From Casuarius casuarius (lineage: Eukaryota; Chordata; Aves; Casuariiformes; Casuariidae), in contig PTFA01000197.1 in NCBI GenBank assembly GCA_003342895.1, positions 1,652,992 to 1,716,991 on the forward strand: 64,000 nt of DNA, written 5' to 3'. The notes below the pieces were generated by a model. It saw nothing but the letters and a program-made list of their open reading frames with translations. It ran no database searches and was not told the origin of the DNA. Below are positions 23,500 through 33,869 of this stretch, in pieces; position 1 is the first letter of the stretch, and every line of letters begins with the position of its first letter. Position numbers and translations under genes: made by a program.

Positions 23500-24330
23500 A
23501 GGTGAGGGCTGCACCTGCCATGCTTCAGCGGAAGCGCGCCCCGTGTGGGGGTCAGCCTTCGGGCCCGAGGCTGAGCGCCCGGCTGCAGCCGTGCCGCCGC
23601 CTCCCAGCGAGGCGAAGCGGGAGCGTTGGCACGAGACGGCGCGTTACCCCGGCTCCCACCTCATTTAAATCCCCGCAGCAAACAAAGGAACCGAGGAAAT
23701 TAAACCCACGGCAAAAAAGGGCTGAGGGAAGAGGGGAGATGTGAGCATGTCATCTCCAGAGTCTCCTCCCCTTCCAGTCCAGCCGGGGAGTGGGGGAGGC
23801 CTCTCCGGGCCTCCCACCCTTCGCCTGCCCTCCCCGCCGTGCCACCCCGCAGCCCGAGCCCGGCGACTGCATCGCTCCCCCTAGCAATCCCAAGCAGGCG
23901 ACACGGAGGGGATATTTGGGGGAAGAGAGGCTCCTCTCCCCTCTCCCCCATCACCAGCAGGCGCCGGGGGCTGAGAGCCTCCTTCATGAGCCCTGGCCTC
24001 TCCCGGCCTGGCAGACAGGCGCTGTGGACATCCGGCGCTCCGTCCCACGCCGTGTCCGTCCCGCGCACATGCCTGGGGGCAGGGACGAAATCCAGGTCAC
24101 CTGAGCAGCCGAGCAGAGCAGGCTGCAGCCCGGCTCGGCCGTGGGGAGGTTTCCCGGCACAGCCGCCGGCCGCCACGGGACCTCCATCCCTCCTCGCTCC
24201 TCACGGTGCTGGCGGCAGCTCGTGGCTTCGCTCAGGCGCCGGCAGGTGACGGCCCTCCGAGCCGAGGGCACCGCGTAAGCCCTGTGCCGACACCGCTCTT
24301 CGGCGCCCGGGCACCGGGGAGGACGCTCAT
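23500..24330 (-). promoter_or_regulatory. CpG-rich block, candidate CSDC2 promoter/first exon
   Basis: This stretch is dense in CG dinucleotides relative to its surroundings and lies about 4 kb upstream of the CSDC2 acceptor at 19919. Position and composition suit a promoter, but no TSS motif or donor site decides the case. A weak donor-like GTGAGC on the - strand occurs near 24333-24338. Confidence 0.3.
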
Positions 24331-26059
24331 CCGCTCACCCCCCCTCCCTGAAGACCTCATCCACAAATGAAACCCCGGACCCCCGTGGTAACACAGCTTT
24401 TTTCAGGCGCCCTGGCGGCAGCTCGCTCAGCTTTTGTATTTTTCCAAGGGAGCATTTCGGAGCAGAGCTGACAGGCAGCCACGCTCCGTCAGAGAATACG
24501 CCAAACCCAGGCCAATTAATGCCGACAGGCGCTAGACGCATCGGCTTTCATCTAGAGATCCAAGCGCCCCGTTCGTCACAACCCACTGAAAGGGCTGCGG
24601 CTTATCAAACAAAATCACTGTCTCGCTCCCTCTCCCGTTTCAAACCTAAACGCACTGACTCGGGTGCTGGCCGTGCCCTCGTTTAACCAAACGTCCTTTC
24701 GAGGTCCCCCGAGAAGGGGAAGGAGCCTTTTGAAGGGACACCAGCCTCGCTTCGCCCCCGCTCTGGTCCACCACTCCCCATTCATCAGCGGCAGCAAAGA
24801 AAACCCCCCAGACGTCACTCAGCCGAGCTACGGGGTACATATTTAATGGGCTTGATGGTCCTTAGGGGCTCGGTCGTCCCCCCTCCCGCACAGCTCCTCT
24901 TTGTGCTCCCTCCAATCCGGGAGCCTGTGATGCTCCGGGTGCGGAGCGCGACCCTCCTGCTCGCCCAGCGCTGTGGCCCCGGGCTGCTGCTTTGAGCGTG
25001 GCCGCAGCCCTGGGCAAAGCCCTGGCACTGATGCCAGCTGCTCTCGCACCTGGGTCCCCTGAGTATTCCCGCTTCCCCCACCACCACCCTCACCGCTGCC
25101 TGGCCGGAGGTTGTTTTCCCTGCGCTGTTTTTCCCAGCGAGGTCTCACACAGGTTATTCCCTGCCTCTCCATCGCCTTTTCTAGATCCATCGTGAGCGCC
25201 AATGCCTCTGGTTTAAGAACCAGTGAGTTTTTTGGCTTTACCTTCCCAGTCCTTCCACATCATGGGGGGAAAAAGGGTATATTTTCAACAGGAAAACCAT
25301 GCCTGCAGCGCTCTGCTGGAAACCTCCTCCTCACCCCACCTAGGGCACGGAGCAGTGAAAGCAATTTTCTGGCCTGCCGCCATCCTCGGGGAGGCTGATC
25401 CCCCCCTCGAAGCCAGGCTGTCTAGACACAGCCTGAAACAGAGCGCGCCGTCCCTGCAGACACAGCGCTGCACCCCGCCGCTTCAATGCGAAATCGTATT
25501 TTTCAGCCCCTCGTCGCATGCACATGCCGAGGGACCCGCGAACGACTCAGGGGGCCTAGGGGGCCCCAGAATGAGCCTCTCCCTGGGGGGCTGCTCTCAT
25601 GGGCAGGCATCAGTTTGGGAAGCACGCCGGTTAAAGGCAGAGGTTACCACAACCAGGGTGTGCAGTGCTTCGGAGACTACAGTTATTCATCCTCTCTTCC
25701 TCAGAGGAGGACCACAGCCTTGGTGTCTAGCAGGTTTTTATAAACGCTGTCTCCGTCCAATGCTAATGAAAGCCTCTCCCCCACCACCACCCATTTTTGG
25801 TTGCTGGATCCTGCCATTAAGAGTTAAATTACAAGGGAAACAATTTCCTTCACATATCCTGCACGTTAAAAACCCCTTCACTGGGATGGATAGCTGTCAG
25901 AAAAATAAACCAGCCATTTATTTGGAATACACGTTTAAAGCTTCCCCTCCCCACCTAAGCCAATCACGCTCACCACTCCAAGGATCTTTGCTGAGATAGT
26001 CTCGCCTACGATACAGCCTGGTTAGCGCTAAAATATGAATGTCACCTTTATGGCTTGAT

Positions 26060-26066
26060 TATAAAA
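26060..26066 (+). promoter_or_regulatory. TATA-box-like element
   Basis: TATAAAA, followed by AGC, lies in a locally AT-rich pocket about 50 bases upstream of an ATG in a strong Kozak context (GGCCATGG, ATG at 26111). That ATG opens only 22 codons. The known neighbour CSDC2 is on the other strand, so any transcript here is unassigned. Confidence 0.25.
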
Positions 26067-26947
26067 AGCTCCCTTAGTCAGTGCTGTGCTGCTGAGTGCT
26101 AGGGGAGGCCATGGGGGAGAGCAAGCAGGCTGCCAGAAGCAAAGGGGAAGCAAAAGGAGAAGCCATCATGGAGGCTTGATTTACCTTTTAAGCATATATG
26201 CATAACCATCATTCCCAAATACCAAGTTTGCGGGATTTGTGCTTTGTTTTTTTAATTAGACTAGTGTCTGTTCAAAGACCTCATGCAAATGTCCTCATCC
26301 CTGTCCTTCCTTCCTCCCTTGTGGATCTAACTTACTGTCTGCAGGAATGAGTAGTGCAGCCAGTCCAAATGAAACACCAGTTCAGAGCCCCTTCATCATC
26401 AGTGCGGTTTAATAAGACACATTTTTGCAGATCCCCCCCCTTCTCCGCACACCGAGAGCCGGGTCCCAGCTGACCTCAGCCCTCTCTGGCAAAGCCACAG
26501 CTATTTGCCCCCCAGCAAAATCGCACATGCAACGCGGCTGCCCTCGCTGCCAGAGGAGTTATTGTTTCAAAGCTTGGTGGGGAATAAATGAGACGGAGGA
26601 GGGACGTGGCCCTTCATCCTTACACCTCGCCACCATCAAAAGAAGAAATCAGCAATGAAATAAAACATAGCGCGTGGACTTGAACCATGGGCAAGCTCGG
26701 CGGCTGCTGCGTCCCCTTACCTCCTCAGCAATCCCTGGCTCCCTGGAGCTGTGATGTACAAAGCATCAGTGCCCAGGGGGGATGAAAGCTCCTCTGCTAC
26801 CTTGCGAGGAGCAGCCGTCTTGCATGCAGCCTGGTTCTGGGGGGTTTCTCTCGTGCGCGCTGGCTGCTGGCTGCCTCCTGATGGATCTGCGGCATCTGAT
26901 GTGTGTACGATGTGCACCCTGCACACACACACAGCCGCACGCCTTCC

Positions 26948-26959
26948 CCTGACGTCAGG
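26948..26959. promoter_or_regulatory. Perfect 12-bp palindrome containing a full CRE
   Basis: CCTGACGTCAGG contains the full cAMP-response element TGACGTCA (26950-26957). It adjoins a short CA repeat and a GC-rich block upstream of CSDC2. CREB/ATF binding is inferred only from the motif. Confidence 0.5.
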
Positions 26960-27090
26960 GACAGGCCAGGGGGAGCAGGCAGGTGGGAGGGATTAGGCCG
27001 GTCATTTCTGCTGCAGGCTTAAAGGGGCAAGTCTGTGCGGGGGGGATGGAGAGAGCTGGGGGGGGGCGGCTGCGCAGGGCTGCATCGCTC

Positions 27091-27111
27091 CCCGTCATGC
27101 AACATGACGGG
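27091..27111. repeat. Perfect 9-bp inverted repeat with 3-base spacer
   Basis: CCCGTCATG and CATGACGGG flank CAA. The arms are exact complements and lie in a GC-rich block about 135 bp from the CRE palindrome. Confidence 0.7.
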
Positions 27112-27721
27112 CGTGCGTGTGTGCTGCTGACATGACCTGACGCGACAGGGCAGACTGCAGGGAAGCCGTGATCGGCACTGGGGGGGGGACAGGGAGACGG
27201 GGAGCACACGAGGTGCGAAGAAGCCAGGTCTGCCATTTCGTCCACCCGCCCGGAGAAGGACCCTTGTGGGGCTGCTGACGGGCTCTCCCTCAGGTCCCCA
27301 GTGGCAGCGACGGGTCACATCTCTGCCCCGGGGACCCCAAACCCCACCGGTGCCCCTGCAGCCTCTCTCCCCAGCTGTGCAAGCTGGTGCCTGGTGCCCG
27401 CCCTGTGCAGCCTCCAGCACCCAGGGGTGCTGCGGTTGCCCTGTGGCTTGCAGGTGTTATTAGGGTTATCCAGGTGTTATTGGGGGTCTCGTTTCAAGTG
27501 ATGGAACATACCAAGCCCCGACGCCAGAAAGATCTTTTCTTTCTGGTCTACCTTTTGCCAATGGGACTACACTCAGGAGATTCATCTCCGTGGGCAGAGG
27601 CTATGTAATAAATTGTCCAGAGCCGTTCCCTCTGGGGGGCACAGCATGACATGAGCGCTGACTGCACTGAGGACGGGAATCAATAGTTCGCACGCCCACC
27701 GGGAATAGGGCAAGGAGAAAT

Positions 27722-27947
27722 GGGGTTTAAATTGCAGGAGCAAGATTGATGCTAGACATTAGGAAACACTTTCGAACAGAACAGACAGTTAATTACTCAA
27801 ATAGATTGCCTGGGGAAGCACCGGAGCCTCCATCACCGGAGGTTTCTAAAACCAGGCTGGGCAGGATTTAGGTGATACTGGCCTCGCTTTGGAGCAGGAG
27901 GATGGACTGCACCTGCACCTCACCCTGCAGGTCCCTGTAATCCTGGA
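27722..27947 (+). mobile_element. Decayed CR1-type LINE fragment (3' end)
   Basis: It reads like the 3' part of an ancient CR1: a 'gacattaggaaacactttc' block, then 'atagattgcctggggaag', then 'cctccatcaccggaggttt', 'aggctgggcaggattta', and 'ggatggactg...ggtccctgta'. These blocks occur in the CR1 order. The copy is divergent, truncated and lacks coding capacity, so it is a fossil. Confidence 0.75.
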
Positions 27948-30900
27948 GTCAAATCTGCAGGAAGCCCAAACGACCATGGGGCAGCATCTGCGTTGCAGAG
28001 AGCTGTCACGGATGTCTTGTGATGGAGGATGCTTGTGGCTTGGCTTTGGTTTCTCAAACATGACTGTCTCCTTGAGCCTATTTATTCTGTGCGGCTGAAT
28101 ACAGTGGTATCGACTGGACCTGTTCCAGTGACAAGCCCCAGAACTGCAACATGACATCTGAGTTGCATAGGAAGCCACAGGCATGTCGCAGAGACGGGAG
28201 AGAGGGTCAGGGCTGCTCTGCCTGGCGTGGGGAAGTCTCTGAGTTTATCCATCAAGGTAGCAGGTGTCGGGCCATGGCTGTCCCGGGCACTTTGGCAGAG
28301 GCACTGGATGCCAAAGCAGTTGTGCCTCTCCTGTGGCTCCCTCCACTGCCGCCAGCGAGAGCTGACCCAGTCAGCACTGCAGCAAGGGCTCAGAAAGTTT
28401 GTTCTCACAAGGCTATTAAATGGCTTTCAATAAATGCAACACAGGAAAAAACCATGTGGACAGAAGAGACTTAGCCAATGGCAAGACCATTAAAAACAAA
28501 GAAGCACTGAAAATCCAAATGTTTGTGGGGTTTGGCATTGCCCATCACATTCTGATTGTGCCTTGTCAAGAAGTTTTCCATGACAAAACACAAGCCCCAT
28601 TCATCACCTGCACAGGCCACCAGGCACTTCTGCCCAGTTCACCCTTCAGACCCTTGCCAAAGGACAGGGAGGAGAAGCAGAGTAGGTTGTTTCAGGCTCT
28701 AGCCTGAATCCTCTTCTGAAAAGCCATCCTCTCCTGGCAGGATGGTGCGTGCATGTCCTCTTCTTCCCTGGGCATTTGCTTATGGGCTAGATACTGCCTC
28801 AAACTGCTCTTTCGTCTCATTCCCTTGGCTCGCGCTCAGATGGCAGGATGAGCTGCTCTGTCATGCTGGGGTGGCCAAGGAACCCGGGAGAGATGTCAAT
28901 GCATGAGGCACACCACTGCTACAAGGCATCCCAGCAAGGGGCCACAATGCAAGTAAATGGAATAATTTCTATAATACGTTTAATATTTGTACATTGAATA
29001 TCGAAAAATATCCAAAATACTTTCCCACCTTTTTTGTCATATAGCAGGGTTAGCTGTAAAGAGCTTGCAGCCCAGCTGCATGTGTTAAACAGTATGAACT
29101 GAACAGGAGATGAATATCAGAATCTGACTCTGCCAAGTAAGTCACTAAAGGCTTTAGAAGGAAAAGGCACAGGGAACTCACAGTATATTTGACTTTTTGG
29201 TCAAATTGAATTGAATTGGTCGTTCTAGGCATGCACTGCAGTGGAAAAGGCAGAGAGTCTAAAGCATGTAAAAATGATAAAAGGAGAAGAGTGGAGCCTT
29301 TGATCAAACAGAGAGTGGGAGTGAGGGTGCTGGAGATGCCTGCAGAGACAGAAGCAAAAGCAAGGAGGGTGGAGGACTTTGTACATGAGAAGATACATAA
29401 TTCTTTCAGAGTCAATCAAACCAGGGCCAAAGCAGTCTAGATGCAAATTACCACTCACCTCCTTCAGCATTCCTCAGTCATTTTTTTTCCCCAAAACCAT
29501 GGGAATGTGGAAGCAGAGGAGATTTTAAATAAAACAATTTGGGAGTTCCTTTCATTTTCCTCCTGGTTTCTGAGCCTTTGGGTAACTTCAGTTTGTGTTT
29601 TCAAGTTTTTCTTCACAGCTGTGAGAATGAGAAATGTCTGGGATTTTAAGTGGCAGAAAGATCCTTGGGCAATCATTGGGTTCCAGCAACTGAGGCTTCA
29701 GAAAAACAACAACCAAGAACCACATTCCCAAATATTGGAAAAGCCACGATGCTACTGAGACAACCTAGAGACTCTGTATAGTTATGTATGCAAACATCTG
29801 TGCAGGCCCTTATGTGGATTTGTGGGTACTCATCAAATCAATACTATTGGGACAAAGATGGACACTCAGCAAGACAAGTTCATACAGTCTCCAACACCAA
29901 GATACCTTAGCCACAGTGTTAAATATAATGTACTTCTGAGCTGCGTACAGCTGTGTATCAATAGCTGAGTTGAGACAACACCAGTGTTTTCCAAGGTAAA
30001 GTATGGCTTTGGTTTGCATTTTTAAATTAGAGATAGTGCTTGTGACCAGGGCTGGAAAATACAGAATTTCTGCAGGGAGAAAACCTAGGTAGCAGCAGTG
30101 CAACATCTATCACGTGTCCTAAGGCCCAGGCTGACCTCAGCTTGGGACTGGAGGGGTTACCTGCAGAGGGCGAGAGTGGAAATCATTTTCTACAGCCTAT
30201 AGCATTACTGGCGGAGGCTGAGAAACTGCCAATTAGGCCAAGCTCTGGTAGGGTTTGTAGCCTGGTGTCTTAAGGCAATGAAGCTCATATGATCATGCCA
30301 TCTGCCAGCTTTCTCTTCACATATTTCAATTCAGCCTCCCCAAGGGTACTGTATCAAAGATACTGATCCCTGCAAGTTTCACCAAAATATGTAGCTGCAT
30401 AGAGAAGAGGGATCCTGTTAGTGTCCTTATTGAGAAACACACTGCAGAGTTCAGCCTTTATTAGCCATCAGAGAGATGACTAAGGAGACAGAAATTCTGC
30501 ATGCCCCCACACTATAAAAGCTTGCTTGGTGTCTACACTTTATGAGACACGAAAAACCTAAGCATAAGACACAGTCAGTAGAAAACTAGGTCCAGCAGAC
30601 CTTCTGGTCTCACAACTGTTTTTCTGGGCTGTGGACTGAGCTGAAGTGAGATGCATTTGTTTTATAGTGGGCACTCAACAGACCTTGATGAGGCATGGCT
30701 ATTGGCAGCATGAAAAAGATTAGCTCAAAGGTGGGCTAGAAATGGAAGCGTGATATGACTCTGTCCAAATTTCCTTCTCCTCTCAGCCTCCCATGTTCTC
30801 CTAGTTATTCAGCCTCCTATTCCCCTCTATGTCTGCCCCTGGTTAACTCTTTAGTTCTTATATACAAAAGTAGCCAGAGTGAGCAGCTTTCTAATAGCAC

Positions 30901-32540
30901 AGTATCAACTTCTACCTCCTTTTGTGATACCAAGCCAATTTCTTCCCCCGCCATCAGAAGAGGAACATGATCAGAAACTTTTTTGAAAAAGTACCTACAG
31001 ACATCCACAAAAACTGCACTCCACTCTACTCAAACTCGAAGGTCAAACCTTGTGCTGACAGACTTGTGTGGGGTCAGGACAGAACAGCAAGGGATGTGGC
31101 ACGTGTGCTGGCAAAGCTGTGCTGCATTGAGATTAGAGCAGCAGCAACTGTAAAGCAAGAGAAAGGAGCCTTTGTAAGGCTTCCTGGAACTAGGACGAGA
31201 AGAGCAAGAAATGCTGCAGATTTGGGTTGAGGTGTCCTGATAGAGCAGTGCCTGCTGCATTTAAGAGCTCAGAACCGAGAAAGTACAGGATGCTCCGAGA
31301 CAAATGCTGCTGTTTTCAGATGAGAGGGGAAAACTTGTTCCTGGGCCCCCCCATTAAATACAAACAAGCCAAACACATGCAGACTACGCATGTTTATTAA
31401 GAAAAACTACAGATCCTGGGAAAACAAGAGTAATTGTGAAGAGAGATCAGAAACCCTTTGACCAAGACAGGTGTCTTGTTAATAAGGCCCAGCCGTGACA
31501 TTTGCAACCTCATTTTCCCTTTCCCGCTCCAAGACTGCTCAACATTAAATGATTCCTTATCTAAAACACTCATTACTGTCCTAGTACGTGCTACCAGGGG
31601 ATGAAGGGGATGACACACTTAGTGTTTGCATCAAAGCCATTGTGCTGACAGTGCAGTTTTGACTGTCAGCCACTGAGATGTTTGGTTTTCCTCAAGTCTC
31701 CTTTTTTAAATACACTTCAGACAATCTTCTTTCATTTTTCACAGCAGATTCCAGACATTAGCACATCTCCTTGTTTTCAACAGTCTCTCATGCTGCTTAG
31801 CTTGCTGCAAAATGCACTGAAGGCTGTAAAACTGTACAACGGGAACTTTTTTTTTAATTAACACTCAGATTTCCAGCTGGAATAAATTATTCCAGCTCTA
31901 TGTGATGCCAATTTATACTTGATAACAATCTTGACCCTAAGTTTCAGGCAGTTACCTTTGTGAAAAATACCTTCCAAATGTAAGTGAGATATAAATCCAC
32001 CTGGTTTTGCTGCATAGGTTTATAAAAGCTTGAAGTATTAGTTCCAAGAGAGATGCAAATTTTGATCTCTGCTTCCTCATTGGTATTGAAGCTTATGAAA
32101 ACGATAAATGAGACAGTAGTTTTGGTAACTGTAATTGTGGATTCTTTTAGAAGAAACAATAACTAATATACGTGAATGATCACCAAGGAGTCATGCAGAA
32201 TACCAAGCATGGGAAAAAGGCACAAAGAGGTTCTGTGTAGGATGTGCAGTTGCTGAAGATCCTTCCAAGTTTCAGATCATTTATGCCCCAACCTTAACCA
32301 GAAGAAGAAAGGGAAGCACTGCTCCTCCTGCTGTGGTACAAAAAGCCTCCAGCTTTGTGTGGCTTGCATTATGGGGATTAAAAATGTAAAACAACACTTG
32401 AGGTACCAAACTCCTAGCGGTATGCTCTTTAAAGCCACTGGACTGATCCTCTTAACTGCTACGGCACAGAAATACATCAGTTCAAAGCACTGGGGCACAC
32501 AGAACACTTAAATCAGCCTAAGTAAATCAAATAAGAGATA

Positions 32541-32959
32541 AATCACACAAAGAGGCACATCTTCACACTTTATTGACCAAAACTACACACTAATGAAAGC
32601 CCAGCACCCAGGATGCAGCCAGAACAGGGGCCTGCACACACCTGAAACTGCCCAGCCAAGGGCAGCTGGGAAAACCTATTTCAGGAATCATATGTGAAGG
32701 CAGTAATTCAAGGCAACTCCACATCCCCAACGACAAGCTCCCTCCTTCCCAGGAGGGCCATGGGCAGAGACGTAGCCATGCCAGCCACAGTGCCACAGGC
32801 ACACCAAGCACCGTCCTTGCTCCTCACAACCGCACCTGGCCCAGGCAGCACTGGGCAGGCTGCAGCAGGAGCCAGCTACTTATAAATGAAACTACAAAAG
32901 GCATCAGAGCCCCCCCCCCCCGCCTCCTGTTCACACCGAGATGGGCACTCGGCGGCGGC
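32541..32959. other. Spacer with antisense poly(A) signal, left of POLR3H promoter
   Basis: There is no recognised gene. It holds an AATAAA on the - strand (32569-32574) and a 12-base C run at 32910-32921. A short transcript running leftwards out of the POLR3H CpG island could end here. Confidence 0.35.
32569..32574 (-). terminator. Antisense poly(A) signal (AATAAA) with GT-rich downstream element
   Basis: On the - strand CAATAAAGTGTGAAGATGTG combines the canonical hexamer with a GT-rich element right after it. No protein gene on that strand ends here. Confidence 0.4.
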
Positions 32960-33164
32960 ACCACGCGCCAATAACAGCCAGTAACGGCCGCTAACGGCCG
33001 GCCGCGCACCGCAACCCCGCCCTGCGCTGAGGCGGGACAAAATGGCTTCCGCGACGGGGCGGGGCCCGCGCCCGCGCCAGGGGCGGTTCCCTCCGCTCCA
33101 CGCCCCGCCCCCCGGCCCGGCCCGCGGAGGGCGATTGGCTGAGGCGCCGGAAGCCGCGGGAGGG
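32960..33164 (+). promoter_or_regulatory. POLR3H: POLR3H CpG-island promoter with CCAAT, MYB-type and ETS motifs
   Basis: CG-dense DNA without a TATA box. Visible motifs are a forward CCAAT (32968-32972), three TAAC(A/G)G MYB-type hexamers at 32972, 32982 and 32992, an inverted CCAAT (ATTGG, 33134-33138) in GCGATTGGCTG, and an ETS/GABP motif CCGGAAGC (33147-33154). The inverted CCAAT plus ETS pair is typical just upstream of housekeeping start sites, so transcription probably begins shortly after 33155. Confidence 0.6.
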
Positions 33165-33198
33165 TGCGGGACAGCGTGGCCGTGCTCGCGCGGGCCAG
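33155..33198 (+). other. POLR3H: Probable non-coding exon 1 of POLR3H
   Basis: A good donor (CCAG|GTGGGT) ends at 33198, just after the ETS motif, and the start codon sits in a second exon with its own acceptor. The exact start is not visible and is set by the promoter motifs. Confidence 0.45.
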
Positions 33199-33307
33199 GT
33201 GGGTCTGCGGGCGTGGCGCTGAGCTCCCCTCTTCCCCGCTCCGCCGTCTCCCGTCCCCCCCGCGCGGCGCAGCAGGCAGGGGAAGCTGCGGCTCTCCGCC
33301 CCGGCCT

Positions 33308-33348
33308 GGGCGGAGGGTAGAGGGCGAGGGAAAGGGAGAGGGCGAGGG
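33308..33348 (+). other. G-quadruplex motif, seven GGG tracts
   Basis: GGG tracts start at 33308, 33315, 33322, 33328, 33334, 33340 and 33346, with loops of 3-4 bases. It lies on the coding strand just inside POLR3H intron 1. Confidence 0.7.
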
Positions 33349-33741
33349 CTGCCGGGCGCGGCGGGAGCCGCCCCAGGAACGGGCGGAGTGGGGGAGCCCC
33401 CCCCGCGGGCCGCGCCCCAACGGCTGCGCCCTAATGGCCGTTCTGTTGCAGCCGCCGCCCGCGCCGCTGCCTCGCGGGCCGGGGGCCAGCGCGGCTTGGG
33501 CTGCGCAGCTGCCTCCGCCTTCACACCGCCCCTTCCCCCCCCGCGCCGCCCCTCTGAGGCCCGGCCCCGCGCTGCCGGGAGCCCCCGGTGCTTGCGGCTC
33601 GCCGGGGTGTAGCCGGGTGCTGCCCCCGGCGGGAGGGCGGTGGTTTCCCAGGCGCAGCCGGCGTCAGCCGTGAGGGTGGCCGAGATGCCTTCACGTGCTT
33701 CAGCTGCTGAGGAAGCGGCTGTGTTCTCTCTCGTTCCCCAG

Positions 33742-33758
33742 CGGTACTCCCAGCCATC
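33742..33758 (+). other. POLR3H: POLR3H 5' UTR portion of exon 2
   Basis: It starts after a strong acceptor (CGTTCCCCAG) and continues into the start codon. Confidence 0.7.
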
Positions 33759-33869
33759 ATGTTTGTGCTCGTAGAGATGACCGACACTGTAAGAATTCCT
33801 CCCTGGCAGTTTGAAAGGAAACTGAATGAATCCATTGCTGAAGAACTAAACAAAAAATTGGCCAACAAG
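33759..33869 (+). CDS. POLR3H: POLR3H first coding exon
   Basis: Starts [20 protein letters not shown] and ends at ANK on a codon boundary, donor GTAAAA. This MFVLVEM start is the family's conserved N-terminus, which fixes the start codon. Confidence 0.96.

Larger units (their letters stand above)
19920..32540. other. Long non-coding interval upstream of CSDC2
   Basis: About 12.6 kb with no protein-coding exon that I recognise. The left half (to about 27.5 kb) is GC-rich and should contain the CSDC2 promoter and non-coding exon 1. The right half is AT-richer. Supported items are a CpG-rich block (23500-24330), a TATA element (26060), a perfect CRE palindrome (26948-26959), a 9-bp inverted repeat (27091-27111) and a CR1 fragment (27722-27947). 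Open frames up to 258 codons are present, but none resembles a protein family. Confidence 0.55.

Noticed and set aside
25737..25744. Palindromic TTTATAAA as a possible CSDC2 TATA box
   Set aside because: No donor site or first exon could be tied to it; one of several equal AT-rich hits.
25223..25999. 258-codon open frame on the + strand
   Set aside because: No recognisable domain; amino-acid makeup matches translated GC-rich non-coding DNA.
32824..33420. 198-codon open frame on the - strand across the POLR3H promoter
   Set aside because: Low-complexity R/G/P-rich translation of a CpG island. A non-coding antisense RNA is possible, but not this protein.
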